Under the pieces are notes generated by a model, which saw only the letters and a list, made by a program, of their open reading frames with translations, ran no database searches and was not told the origin of the DNA. Made by a program: the position numbers and the translations under genes. Below are positions 8,697 through 17,797 of a stretch of 60,115 nucleotides of DNA, piece after piece; positions within the stretch are counted from its first letter, which is position 1, and every line of letters starts with the position of its first letter. This DNA comes from Catenulispora sp. (lineage in GTDB: Bacteria > Actinomycetota > Actinomycetes > Streptomycetales > Catenulisporaceae): contig JABFWL010000015.1 in the NCBI GenBank assembly GCA_013362315.1, forward strand, positions 1 to 60,115. Direction: 5' to 3'.

Positions 8697-10708
8697 CGGG
8701 CGCCGTCCGTCTGCGCGACGCGTGCGATGAGGGAGGTGGTGGAGCGGCCTTCCAGGTACGGGACGACGACGACCCGGCCGCCCCAGCTCTCCACGAGGTC
8801 GGTCTCGGGGATCCGCCTGCCTGCGTAGTCGCCGCCTTTGACCCACACGTGCGGACGAAGCTGGGCCAGGACCCGCTCGGGGGTGTCTTCGTCGAAGACG
8901 AGAACGCCGTCCACACAGCCGAGCGCCTGTAGGAGGGCGGCCCGTTCCGTTTCGCCGGTCACCGGCCGCGACGGCCCTTTGAGCCGTGCGACCGAGGCGT
9001 CGCTGTTCATGCAGACGATGAGGAGGTCGCCGAGGCGTCGGGCTTGTTCTAGCAGCGACACGTGGCCGGTGTGCAGCAGGTCGAAGCAACCCCCGGCGCC
9101 GATGATCCGGCCGCCGGCCGCGCGTACCTGCTCGGCGGCGGCGATGGCGCCGTTGCGCGACGGTTTGGTCGTTTGCGGTCTGGCCGATAGTGCGGCAGGG
9201 CTGCCGGCTTCGACGTAGCTGGTCGCCTCGGCGACCGCGGCGGCCAGTGCTTCTGAGGGGAGCCTCCCGGCGCCGAGGGCCAGCGCGGCGGTGACGGCGA
9301 GTCGGTCGCCGGCGCCGCAGGTATCGCCGCCGCTGATGATGCGCGGTGCGGGGATGACGAGCGGGTGCCCTTTGCTGTTGGATATCAGAATCGCTCCTTG
9401 CTCGCCGCGGGTCACCGCTACGTGCCGAACCGGCCAGAGTTCGAGCAGCTCCAGGGCGCATTGCAGGTCACCCGCCAAGTCCCGATCGCCGACGGCGGTG
9501 CTCAAGGCTCGGGCCTCGTCTGCGCTCGGCACCGCCAGCGTGACTCCGGCCACGGGGCAGTCGCCGCGCGGATGTGGATCCCAGACGACGGGGCACCGGG
9601 CGGCGGCCTCCTGGAGCGCCTGGCGGATGGTCGGCGAGGCGGTGATTCCGCGGCCGTAGTCGCACACCAGCACCGCGGCGGCGGTGGACAACCGCAGGCG
9701 GGCGGCCTCAGATAGGGGGCCGATGGTGATCGGCTCGTGGTCGGTGTCGATGCGGACCAGCGTTCGGCCGGCGGCCCGGACCCTGGTCTTGACCGCGGTC
9801 GAACCGCTGGCGGCGACGTCCAGCACGTCGATGCCGGCGGCTTCTAGCAGAGCCCGCACGCGTCGGCCGGAGTCGTCGGAGCCGAGAGCGCACAGCAGCG
9901 ACACTCGCCACCCTGGCGCGGCGGCGGCCATGATCGCGGCCAGGCCGGCGCCGCCGGGCCGCTGGAGCGTGACGGCCCCGCTGACCACCGGGATAGGGCC
10001 TTCAGGCGACAGCCGGTGTACGACGCCGTTCGTGTCCTGATCCAGCAGGACGTCGCCGACGACGACCAGGTGCCGCCGCGTATCGAGCTGCTGGTCGGCC
10101 ACGGGCTCGGCTGCCGGGAGCTCGTCGACGCTGCCTGCCAGTGTGATCGAGCCGGCCATCACGTCCTCCACTTCGGCGCACACGATGTGGATCGCGACGA
10201 GGTGGGCTTCCTGCACCGCGGCCACCGACGGGGCCGCGACGCATACCGCTGAGGTGCTGAGCTCGGCCAGCGGGTTCGGCGCCGGCCCGGTCAGAGCCCA
10301 GACGTCCAGTCCGAGGGTGCGGCCGGCTTCAGCGGCGGCCAGGATGTTCGGGCTGCGGCCAGAGGCGGACAGCAGCAGGAGGATGTCGCCGGGACGGCCG
10401 TGCGCACGGACCTGCCGGGCGAACACTTGCTCGGGTCCGTAGTCGTTGCCGATGGCGGTGAGTGCGGAGGTGTCGGCGTGCAACGCGATCGCCGACAGCG
10501 GGGCCCGTTCCTTGGCGTAGCGGCCCAGCAGTTCGGAAGTCAGGTGCTGGGCTTCTGCTGCACTTCCGCCGTTGCCTGCGGCGAGCAGCCGTGCTCCGAC
10601 CGGCAGCCGGTGGCCCAGTTCGCGACCCCACCGCTGAAGCTGGTCGGTGTCCAAGGCGGCGAGGGCCGCGGTGAGCGTGCGTATGTGTGTGCTGGCGGGA
10701 CTGGCCAC
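8693..10708 (-). CDS. Trifunctional heptose enzyme: GmhA isomerase - HldE kinase - nucleotidyltransferase fusion
   Basis: The 671-residue protein joins three steps that are normally two proteins. Residues about 1-190 are a SIS domain of GmhA type, with AGNGGSAAEAQHLTSELLGR and the late QEAHLVAIHIVC that holds the catalytic His. Residues about 210-510 are a PfkB kinase, with GDVLLDQD, QRPGGAGLAA and the catalytic GGDTCGAGD. Residues about 537-671 are a cytidylyltransferase-like domain with GGCFDLLHTGHV (HxGH). Together they would convert sedoheptulose 7-phosphate to a nucleotide-activated heptose, with GmhB supplying the phosphatase step. GTG at 10708 has GGAG 6 nt upstream. A 75-nt gap separates it from the SGNH fusion gene, the first break in overlapping genes from the left. 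Confidence 0.92.
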   Translation of the reverse strand: MASPASTHIRTLTAALAALDTDQLQRWGRELGHRLPVGARLLAAGNGGSAAEAQHLTSELLGRYAKERAPLSAIALHADTSALTAIGNDYGPEQVFARQVRAHGRPGDILLLLSASGRSPNILAAAEAGRTLGLDVWALTGPAPNPLAELSTSAVCVAAPSVAAVQEAHLVAIHIVCAEVEDVMAGSITLAGSVDELPAAEPVADQQLDTRRHLVVVGDVLLDQDTNGVVHRLSPEGPIPVVSGAVTLQRPGGAGLAAIMAAAAPGWRVSLLCALGSDDSGRRVRALLEAAGIDVLDVAASGSTAVKTRVRAAGRTLVRIDTDHEPITIGPLSEAARLRLSTAAAVLVCDYGRGITASPTIRQALQEAAARCPVVWDPHPRGDCPVAGVTLAVPSADEARALSTAVGDRDLAGDLQCALELLELWPVRHVAVTRGEQGAILISNSKGHPLVIPAPRIISGGDTCGAGDRLAVTAALALGAGRLPSEALAAAVAEATSYVEAGSPAALSARPQTTKPSRNGAIAAAEQVRAAGGRIIGAGGCFDLLHTGHVSLLEQARRLGDLLIVCMNSDASVARLKGPSRPVTGETERAALLQALGCVDGVLVFDEDTPERVLAQLRPHVWVKGGDYAGRRIPETDLVESWGGRVVVVPYLEGRSTTSLIARVAQTDGAR

Positions 10709-10783
10709 GGGCGGCTCCAAGTCTGAGGCGGGCGACGGCCCAGCAGCTGTGGCGGCGGGTTCAGCCCGCCGCCACGGCCCCCG

Positions 10784-12166
10784 TCAGGCCGCCTGGGGCC
10801 GGTAGGCGGAGAACATGGGCGCGTACTTGGTCAGCGCCAGGTCGCGTTCCAGGCGCGGGTAGTCCTGGAGCCGGTCGATGGTGCGGTGCCGGTCCAGGAG
10901 CTGTTCGACGTGGCGCAGCAGCAGGGCGTCGCCGAGTTCGCTGAGGTGGACGCCGTCGCTCCACAGGCTGGCCGTCGCGGCGGCTTCGCCGCCGCCGGCC
11001 AGGTGTCGTGCGGCGGCGGTGAACGGGGCGAAGACGTCGAGGAACTGCGCGCCGTGGCCGGTGGCGGCCTGGGCCGCGGCGTGGTTGTAGCGGGCTAGTT
11101 CCTGGTTCATCGATGCCACGGCCGCCGGAGTGTCGATGGGTCCGAACGGGGTCTCGTTGACGACGACGATCTGCCGGGACTGCTTGCTCAGGCGTGCGAG
11201 CATCGTGTCGAGGTGGCCGATGTATTCGGCCAGGTCGACGGCTTCGGCGGTGCGGCCCTGGAAGCCGCGCCAGACGTCGTTGATGCCGCAGCCGAGGAAC
11301 ACCAGGTCGTACTCGGCTCCGGTCTTCAGGTCGCGCTCGACGATTCCGGCGATGTCCCGGCTGGTGGCGCCGCCTTCGCCGTGGTTGCGGATGTCGAAGT
11401 CGAGGTGGGGGAACGTCGCGCGCAGTCCGAGCGCGAGCCGGTGGACCCAGCCGCGCTGGTGCCATCCCTCGACGGTGACCTTCGCGCCGACCTCGGGGAG
11501 GTTGGCCTGGTTGACCAGCTGGGCGTTGAAGCCTTCCAGGTGCTCCATGATGCTGGTTCCGAAGAACCCGACGGCGAGCGTGCGTCGGTGGTCCGGCCGC
11601 GGGGTGACGGCGCCGTCGAAGTGGCGGCGTGCGGCGGCGGGGACGCCGGCGGCGACGGTGTCCGGGCCGACGCTGTGGGAGACGACGGCGTTGGCGCCGA
11701 CGAGGCTGTTGGCGCCGATGGTGACGCCGGCGGTGACGGAGACCTTGTTGGAGATGGTGGCGCCGGGTTCGATGATGATCGGGGCGGCGTCGAATCCGGA
11801 GGCCCAGGGGGTCGTCTGTCCGTCGGGGACGTTGGCCGCGGAGCGTTCGCGGTGGTTGTGGTCGTGCAGGTCGACGTAGTTGGACAGGGCGCAGCCCGCG
11901 CCGAGCCGGATGCCGGCCATCGCCGACAGGAAGCAGTTCTCCCCGATGGCGACGTAGTCGTCGATGGCGATCGTGGCGCCGCGGTGGACCTGGATGGTAG
12001 TTCCGCGGCGGATGGAGACGTGGTCGCCGATCGTCAGGTGGGCGCCGTCGTCGAGTTCGATAAGCAGATCGTCGGGCAGATCGCAGTCCTCGCCGATGGT
12101 CAGGGCGGGGCCGTGCTGGGCGCGCAGCCGGTCGGCTGCGCTGGTGTCCTGGGTCCTGCTGGTCAT
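10784..12166 (-). CDS. Left-handed beta-helix acyltransferase - SGNH/GDSL hydrolase fusion
   Basis: This 460-residue protein combines two enzyme folds. Residues 1-185 show hexapeptide repeats (HLTIGDHVSIRRGTTIQVHR, then TISNKVSVTAGVTIGANSLV), as in MaT/WbbJ-type O-acetyltransferases. Residues about 195-450 are an SGNH hydrolase with GFFGTSIMEH (block I Ser), HGEGGATSRD (block II Gly), GCGINDVWRG (block III Asn) and DGVHLSELG (Asp/His pair). Acyl transfer and acyl removal in one chain suggest a transacylase or an editing enzyme acting on sugar hydroxyls. It sits between the carbamoyltransferase and heptose genes with gaps of 88 and 75 nt. Confidence 0.85.
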   Translation of the reverse strand: MTSRTQDTSAADRLRAQHGPALTIGEDCDLPDDLLIELDDGAHLTIGDHVSIRRGTTIQVHRGATIAIDDYVAIGENCFLSAMAGIRLGAGCALSNYVDLHDHNHRERSAANVPDGQTTPWASGFDAAPIIIEPGATISNKVSVTAGVTIGANSLVGANAVVSHSVGPDTVAAGVPAAARRHFDGAVTPRPDHRRTLAVGFFGTSIMEHLEGFNAQLVNQANLPEVGAKVTVEGWHQRGWVHRLALGLRATFPHLDFDIRNHGEGGATSRDIAGIVERDLKTGAEYDLVFLGCGINDVWRGFQGRTAEAVDLAEYIGHLDTMLARLSKQSRQIVVVNETPFGPIDTPAAVASMNQELARYNHAAAQAATGHGAQFLDVFAPFTAAARHLAGGGEAAATASLWSDGVHLSELGDALLLRHVEQLLDRHRTIDRLQDYPRLERDLALTKYAPMFSAYRPQAA

Positions 12167-12254
12167 CGCGGAGAGTCCTGTCGTGATGCGTGAGGCGGAT
12201 CTGGGCTAGGGCCGTTCAGGGTTCGCCGAAGCGTGATCGAGTGATTCCGTACGG

Positions 12255-13985
12255 TTATACAGGGCGGGCTTTGGCGGCGAGGAACGGGCCGATGGCCAGC
12301 ACGTCCAGCGGGCTGGCGGCGAAGGTGGCGACGGCGTCGCGGGGCGTGCATACGATCGGTTCGGATTCGTGGTTGAAGCTGGTGTTCAGCAGGGCCGCCA
12401 GCCGTCCGGTCGCGTCGGCGAACGCCGCCAGGAGCCGGGCATATGGATTGTCGTCGTCGGAGGCCACGGTTTGCGGGCGGAGCGTGCCGTCGACGTGGAC
12501 GGCTGCGGGGATCGCCTGCCGGGCGGCGTCGGCGGCCTCCCGGGCGACGATCATGAACGGGTGCGGGGTGTCGGTGCCGAGCAGGGCTGGCGCGGCGCTG
12601 GCCAGCATGACCGGTGCCAGGGGTCGCCACGGCTCTCGGTGTTTGATGCGGGCGTTGATGTGGTCGCGGGACCCGACGTGCAGGGCGTCGGCGAGGATGC
12701 TGCGCTGGCCGAGGGCGCGGGGGCCGGCTTCCATGCGTCCCTGGAACCAGGCGGCGGTGCGGCCGGCGGCGAGGTGGCCGGCGACGGCTTCGGGCAGGTG
12801 GTCACCAAGGTCCTGGAACGGCAGGCCGGAGGCGAGCAGGACGGTGCGGATGCGCCCGGCGTCGAACGCGGGGCCCAGCGCGGCGCTGGTCATGGGCGGG
12901 GCAGGCAGGGTGAGGTCGCCGCGGCGGAGCGAGACCTCCAAGGCGGCGCCGATGGCGCAGCCGGCGTCGCCGGCTGCCGGCTGGACGAACAGTTCGGCCA
13001 CGGCGCTCAAAGCGGCCAGGCGGCCGTTGGCCGAGCAGTTCAGGCCGACGCCGCCGGCCACGCACAGCCGGGCCGAGCCGGTCAGCCTCAGCGCCTCGCC
13101 GGCCAGTTCGATCAGGCACTGCTCGAGCAGGTGCTGACTGGAGGCGGCCAGGTCGGCGTGTTCGGGCCGGAAATCGGAGTCGATGATGGCTCGGCCCGTG
13201 TCGCGGTGGTAGGTGCGGGGTCGGCGGTGCGGCGGGATGCCGAGGTCGGTGTAGGCCGCGGCGTAGGCGGCTTTAAGCCGCCGGTAGTAGCGCAGGTCGG
13301 TGTACTGGTCGTCGACGCTCTCGGCGGGGCCGATTCCGTAGCCCGACAGATCCAGCCGGTAGCCTCCGCGTTCGGGCCGCAGGAAGTCGAGCCGGTAGCG
13401 GTGCGGGTCGCCGTAGCCGGCCAGGCCCATGAGTTTTCCCGAGCTGGTCCAGTCTCCGAGTCCGAGGTGTTCGGCGACCGTCTCGTAGAACCAGCCCAGG
13501 GACTGGGTGAACGGCCACTGGCGCAGGGTTTTGAGCCCGGCCGGGGTGCCGTGGGCGATGGTGGCGGAGATGCCGTCGCCGGAGCCGTCCACGACGAGCA
13601 CGGCGGCCTCGTCGAAGCCGGAAGGGTGGAACGCGGACGCGGCGTGGGCCAGGTGGTGCTCGACGATGGTGACCTTGGCTGGCCGGTAGCCGCCGAACAG
13701 CGCGGGGTCGATCAACTCGGCGATTAGCTCGCCGTCCGTGCAGACGTCGGCGGGTTCGGGCCAGGCCGGGTTGAAGGCGATGGCGACCTCGTCCACCTCC
13801 AGCAGGCTAACGCCGGCCTCGGCCAGGCAGTACGCCGCCGACACTGCGGCCGAGCGGGAGTCCTTGTGGTGTTTGCGCCGGGAGAACCGCTCCTCCTCAG
13901 CGAACGCGACGACGCGCCCGTCGATCACGAGACAGGCTGAGGCGTCGTGGTAGTACGGTCCGCCCAGTCCCAGGACGATTCCCAA
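12255..13985 (-). CDS. Carbamoyltransferase (NodU/TobZ/CmcH family)
   Basis: This full-length 576-residue enzyme has an N-terminal Kae1-like half: GLGGPYYHDASACLV, then EEERFSRRKHHKDSR, the metal-ligand EHHLAHAASAF, and VVDGSGDG. The C-terminal YrdC-like half contains FQGRMEAGPRALGQRSILAD and LNTSFNHESEPIVC. The family makes carbamoyl-adenylate from carbamoyl phosphate and ATP and transfers the carbamoyl group to a hydroxyl, for example in tobramycin, cephamycin, bleomycin sugar and Nod factors. The start is an unusual TTG at 13985, fixed by GAAGGAGA 6-7 nt upstream. Carbamoylation of the heptose made by this cluster is the natural inference. Confidence 0.93.
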   Translation of the reverse strand: MGIVLGLGGPYYHDASACLVIDGRVVAFAEEERFSRRKHHKDSRSAAVSAAYCLAEAGVSLLEVDEVAIAFNPAWPEPADVCTDGELIAELIDPALFGGYRPAKVTIVEHHLAHAASAFHPSGFDEAAVLVVDGSGDGISATIAHGTPAGLKTLRQWPFTQSLGWFYETVAEHLGLGDWTSSGKLMGLAGYGDPHRYRLDFLRPERGGYRLDLSGYGIGPAESVDDQYTDLRYYRRLKAAYAAAYTDLGIPPHRRPRTYHRDTGRAIIDSDFRPEHADLAASSQHLLEQCLIELAGEALRLTGSARLCVAGGVGLNCSANGRLAALSAVAELFVQPAAGDAGCAIGAALEVSLRRGDLTLPAPPMTSAALGPAFDAGRIRTVLLASGLPFQDLGDHLPEAVAGHLAAGRTAAWFQGRMEAGPRALGQRSILADALHVGSRDHINARIKHREPWRPLAPVMLASAAPALLGTDTPHPFMIVAREAADAARQAIPAAVHVDGTLRPQTVASDDDNPYARLLAAFADATGRLAALLNTSFNHESEPIVCTPRDAVATFAASPLDVLAIGPFLAAKARPV

Positions 13986-14037
13986 CGGTCTTCTCCTTCA
14001 CGGGGTCGGCCACCGGCGGCCGGTTCGCGGCGACGGG

Positions 14038-15213
14038 TCAGGCGCCGGCCAGGTGCTGCAGCGTGGCCTTGATGACGGCGGCGGGGTCGATGGTGTCCAT
14101 GCAGCCGCCGACTCCGCCGCAGGCGACCTGGTGGGCGCACGGGGAGCACGGCAGCGTCGAGCGCAGCGCGGTGACGTTGTCGACGTGTTTGGGGATGACT
14201 TCGGCGCCGTTGCTCGGGCCGAGCAGCAGCACGGTGGGGCGCTGGTGGGCCAGCGCGAGGTGGAACCCGAAGGAGTCGCCGGTGACCACCACGTCGCACA
14301 CCCCAGGCAGTGCCGCGGCTTCCTGAAGGCTCAACGGGGCGTAGGCGACCATTGCTTCGGGGACGCCGCGCAACTGAAGGTGCCGTACCAGGGCTTCACA
14401 GGCTTGCCGGTCGGTGGGTCCGCCGAGGATCGCCAGCTGTGCGCCGTGATCGACGAGTGCGTCGGCCAGTTCGGCCCAGTGCCGGGCCGGCCACAGCTTC
14501 GTCGGCAGCGATCCGCCCAGGTTCAGGCAGACCCGTGGTCCGGTGCGTTGCCCGAGCAGTCCTTCGGCGCGTCGCTGCGCGGTCTCGGAAACCTGCAGGA
14601 CGTAGGGCTCGCCGGCGTACTGGTATCCGGCCACTGCGAAGTACAACTCGGTCCAGGTCTGCTGGTTGCCGATGGTGCGGTAGTCGTTCCAGGTGTTCTG
14701 CCGGAAGAACTGCACGGCCGCGTCCCCGATCGGGTACAGCCCGTGGTGCGGGCCGCCGAAGGCGATCCCGGCCTTGTGCGCCGCGGGGATCCGGTCGACC
14801 AACGCGGCGGCCGACGGTGTGCGCTCAAAGGCGAATACCGCGTCGAAGTGCCGTGAGGGCAGAGCAGCGGCGGCCTGCCAGTCGTGGATCAGGACTTCGT
14901 CGACGTGCGGGTTCATCGCCAGGATCGGGGCGTTGTCGGCGTCGACCAGCCACGTGATGTGCGCTCCGGGCCGCTCGGCGCGGATCCGGGCCGGCAGCGG
15001 GGAAGCGATCAGCATGTCGCCCAGCAGCCCCAGCATGACGATCAGGACCCTGTAGTCCACGGGGTCGTGATACGGGCAGCCGTGGCACGGTCGCCAGTGC
15101 TTGCACGGCATCCCGCCGGCGAAGTGGCGGCAGTCCGGGTGGATCTCGAAAGTGTCGATGGTGTGTACGGGCCCGAGGAAAGTGCCCCTGGCCGGAGGGT
15201 GCTCGACGGTCAC
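14038..15213 (-). CDS. GT9 heptosyltransferase-like glycosyltransferase with Cys-rich N-terminus
   Basis: The product is 391 residues with the GT9 (ADP-heptose:LPS heptosyltransferase) pattern: VLIVMLGLLGDMLIASPLP, LNLGGSLPTKLWPARHW, and the donor-binding TGDSFGFHLALAHQRPTVLL followed by LGPSNG. Before the catalytic core, residues 28-47 hold a Cys/His cluster (C28, H30, C37, H39, C43, H44, C46) that looks like a small metal or Fe-S site, and a second cysteine group (CSPCAHQVACGGVGGC) lies near the C-terminus. GTG at 15213 overlaps the SHMT-like stop (GTGA). An organism without LPS would use it to glycosylate a secondary metabolite or envelope polymer with the heptose made nearby. Confidence 0.88.
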   Translation of the reverse strand: MTVEHPPARGTFLGPVHTIDTFEIHPDCRHFAGGMPCKHWRPCHGCPYHDPVDYRVLIVMLGLLGDMLIASPLPARIRAERPGAHITWLVDADNAPILAMNPHVDEVLIHDWQAAAALPSRHFDAVFAFERTPSAAALVDRIPAAHKAGIAFGGPHHGLYPIGDAAVQFFRQNTWNDYRTIGNQQTWTELYFAVAGYQYAGEPYVLQVSETAQRRAEGLLGQRTGPRVCLNLGGSLPTKLWPARHWAELADALVDHGAQLAILGGPTDRQACEALVRHLQLRGVPEAMVAYAPLSLQEAAALPGVCDVVVTGDSFGFHLALAHQRPTVLLLGPSNGAEVIPKHVDNVTALRSTLPCSPCAHQVACGGVGGCMDTIDPAAVIKATLQHLAGA

Positions 15214-16496
15214 CGGCCACCTCCGCCTGCGGCGGCCAGGGCGACCCGCAGCACCGCGTCCTCGGCGTCGGTGGGGCCGAACGCCTCGACCAGCGCCTGC
15301 ACCCGTTTGCTGGCCGCCGCATCTGCGTCGCGCAGTACCGCGGCGAAGATCCCGGCCAGCTCGTCCATCTCGCCGGTCCCCATGCCCGCCCAGGAGACCT
15401 CCTGCAGCCCTAGGCGAAGGCCGGCCGGCGCGGTGATGTGCGGGATTGGGATCGCGTTGACGACGATCCCGGCCTCGAACAGCCGCGCGCTGGCCTGCTC
15501 GGCCGGCATCAGCGGGGCGATGTCGATCCACAGTTGGTGGCAGGCGGTGAAGCCGCTGTCTTGGCCGCACACCGTGAATCCGTGCTCGGCCAGTCCGGCG
15601 GCCAGGTGCCGGGCGTTGGCGATCGTGGCGTGCGCGTAGGCGGTGCCGCAGGCGTCCATCTCGGCGGCGGCCACGGCCAGCGCGACGACGTCGGCCGGGT
15701 GGTGGTGGGAGACGAAGTAGGAGGCGTGCTCGTCCAGCCGCGTGGCGAGGTCGGTGTCGTTGGTGGCCAGTATGCCCTTGTGCGGGCCCGGATAGGTCTT
15801 GTGGGTGGAGCCGCCGAGGCTGTCCGCGCCCTCGGCCAGGGGATTCTGGAACGCGCCGCCGGCGATGAGCCCCAACGTGTGGGAGGCGTCGTAGTGGATC
15901 ACGGTGTGCGGGCCGACGACGTTCCGCAGTCCCGCGAGGTCGACGGGGAACAGGCACATGAACGCGTCCAGATACACCAAGGCCGGCGGCGGTGTGCCCC
16001 GCAGTCGGTCGGACAGCGCGTCCAGGTCGATGGTCAAGGTGTTCGGGGCGAACGGCAGATCCTGCATCGCCAGGCCCAGTCGGGTGCCGATGAACCGCGT
16101 CGAGCCGTGCCCGCCGTCGCGTTCGGCGAAGTTGAACACGACGTCGCCGTGGCTGGCGAGGGCTGACAGCGCGACGGTCAGCGCCGACACCCCCGACACC
16201 GGCTTGAGGTTCACGTACCGCGCGCCCAGCTGCGAGCCCAGCCGGGCCGTCGCGGCCTGCTCGACCGCGAGCAGGTCCTGCTGGCCCGGCCAGGCCCAGT
16301 TCTCGCTGGTGGCCTCGGAGGCCGCGAAGGCGTATCGGACGGCGGCTTGCATCAGATGCGGGACGCGCGCCGCCAGCGACAATCCGTTCTCGCTGGGGAC
16401 GAGGTGCAACCGGTCGCGGTTCGTCGCGTGGTGTGCCGATGCGGCGCCCAGCAGCTCGGCGGTGCCCGGCGGCGAGCCGGTGCCGAACGTGGTCAT
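15210..16496 (-). CDS. Serine hydroxymethyltransferase-like PLP enzyme
   Basis: The product is 428 residues of fold-type I PLP enzyme. LHLVPSENGLS matches the SHMT 'PSEN' motif, YDASHTLGLI supplies the PLP-stacking/Asp region, and GGSTHKTYPGPHKG holds the Schiff-base Lys. It diverges strongly from housekeeping GlyA, especially in the C-terminal third. Known SHMT-like secondary enzymes include L-threonine transaldolases (LipK, ObiH) that condense Thr-derived glycine with an aldehyde, so an aldol or transaldol step on a sugar or nucleoside aldehyde is plausible. ATG at 16496 overlaps the P450 stop (ATGA). Confidence 0.88.
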   Translation of the reverse strand: MTTFGTGSPPGTAELLGAASAHHATNRDRLHLVPSENGLSLAARVPHLMQAAVRYAFAASEATSENWAWPGQQDLLAVEQAATARLGSQLGARYVNLKPVSGVSALTVALSALASHGDVVFNFAERDGGHGSTRFIGTRLGLAMQDLPFAPNTLTIDLDALSDRLRGTPPPALVYLDAFMCLFPVDLAGLRNVVGPHTVIHYDASHTLGLIAGGAFQNPLAEGADSLGGSTHKTYPGPHKGILATNDTDLATRLDEHASYFVSHHHPADVVALAVAAAEMDACGTAYAHATIANARHLAAGLAEHGFTVCGQDSGFTACHQLWIDIAPLMPAEQASARLFEAGIVVNAIPIPHITAPAGLRLGLQEVSWAGMGTGEMDELAGIFAAVLRDADAAASKRVQALVEAFGPTDAEDAVLRVALAAAGGGGR

Positions 16497-17797
16497 GCGG
16501 TCTCCTCATCGGGTTGGACGACGAACGGCACCGGATGCGCCGGAGCCTTGGCGGGGCGGTGCCGCACAGCTTCCGGCGGGCCGTCCGGGAGCTGCGGCAA
16601 GCCCTGGTTCAACACGGACACCAGGACCGACAGCGCCATGACCTCGGCCAAAGCGCGCCCCAAGCACGCGTGAAGGCCGCCGCCGAACGCCCATAAGCGG
16701 GCCGGGCTCGCCGCCCCCGGCAGGAACCGCTCCGGAATGAAGTCGTTGGGCTGTGAGAACACGTCGGCGTCGAAGTGCCCGGCCGACGGCGAGTACGCCA
16801 CGGTCGTCCCGGCCGGGATGTCCACGCCGCACACGGTCAGCGGCGCGAGCACCCGGCGCTGGGACAGCAGGTTCGGCGAGTGCAGACGCAGCGACTCGGC
16901 GACCACCGCGCGCAGCATCGGCAGCGCGCCGGGGTCGGTCAAACGCTCCGGTCGGCTGGCCGCGCCACGAGCCTCGATCATGGCCAGACGAGCAGGACCC
17001 GGCGCCTGGGCCAGCTCGATCAGCGACCAGGTGATCAGGCTGGCCGTCGTCTCGCGGGCCGCGATCAGCAGCGCAAGCAGATGATCCGACAGAGGTCCCG
17101 CCGCCGCGGGCGCGGCCTGGAACCGTTCGGCCAACAGCGGCAGAGCGCTGCCGACGCAATGGCTGTCGGCGGTGCCGGCCAGGCGGATGACCAGGTCGTG
17201 CAGGTGCCGCCGCGTCCGCATGCCGGCCCAGTAACGGGCGGCCAAATACCGGCGGTGCCCGGACGGCGCGCTCGTGGCGATGACGAAGCGCCGGAACGCC
17301 GCCTGTAGCCGCCGCCCGTCTGTGTCCTCCGCGTCGACACCCAGCAGAACGCGGGCGCTCATGGCGAAGGTGACGTGACGCGATGCCGCGTACAGATCCG
17401 GCTGCAGTCGCCCGGTCCATGACGCGGCGGCACGGTCGGCGACCTCCAGCAGGGCATCGACGTAGCCGGGTATCGCCCGGCTCGACAACGCCGGCCGGAC
17501 CCGACGTCGCGCCTCGGCATGGTGGTCCTCCGTCAGGTTGAACAGCGCCTGGCCGAACAGGTCATGCACCAGCGGGGTGTTGAGCACCTCCAGCCGACCG
17601 CGTTCACGGCTGAACAACTCCTGCAGCCCCTCCGGCGCGACCACCAGGACAGCCTCCGCGCCGTCGACCGTCGTCCGGAACACGGGCCCGCACAGTCCTC
17701 GCGCCTCGGACATCGCACCGACGGGGTCGGTCCCGAAGCCGCGCAGCGCACACCGCGGTACCCCAGAAGCCGAGCGTCCGTCGACTGTGTCAGGCAC
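16493..17797 (-). CDS. Cytochrome P450
   Basis: This 434-residue P450 has the I-helix AARETTASLITW, the K-helix ESLRL, the PERF-type segment IPERFLPG, and the heme loop WAFGGGLHACLGRALAEV with the thiolate Cys. It is soluble, with no N-terminal anchor. GTG at 17797 is chosen because it lies 8 nt inside the end of the radical SAM gene, with a GGGG ribosome site; a second GTG sits 6 nt further upstream. Oxidation of the cluster product is likely. No ferredoxin gene is visible in the operon, so redox partners must come from elsewhere. Confidence 0.92.
   Translation of the reverse strand: MPDTVDGRSASGVPRCALRGFGTDPVGAMSEARGLCGPVFRTTVDGAEAVLVVAPEGLQELFSRERGRLEVLNTPLVHDLFGQALFNLTEDHHAEARRRVRPALSSRAIPGYVDALLEVADRAAASWTGRLQPDLYAASRHVTFAMSARVLLGVDAEDTDGRRLQAAFRRFVIATSAPSGHRRYLAARYWAGMRTRRHLHDLVIRLAGTADSHCVGSALPLLAERFQAAPAAAGPLSDHLLALLIAARETTASLITWSLIELAQAPGPARLAMIEARGAASRPERLTDPGALPMLRAVVAESLRLHSPNLLSQRRVLAPLTVCGVDIPAGTTVAYSPSAGHFDADVFSQPNDFIPERFLPGAASPARLWAFGGGLHACLGRALAEVMALSVLVSVLNQGLPQLPDGPPEAVRHRPAKAPAHPVPFVVQPDEETA

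Noticed and set aside
12369..13727. Long open frame on the plus strand opposite the carbamoyltransferase gene
   Set aside because: It is explained by high GC in codon position 3 of the real gene; it is Gly/Val/Gln-rich without motifs, and the opposite frame is a complete TobZ/NodU-type enzyme.
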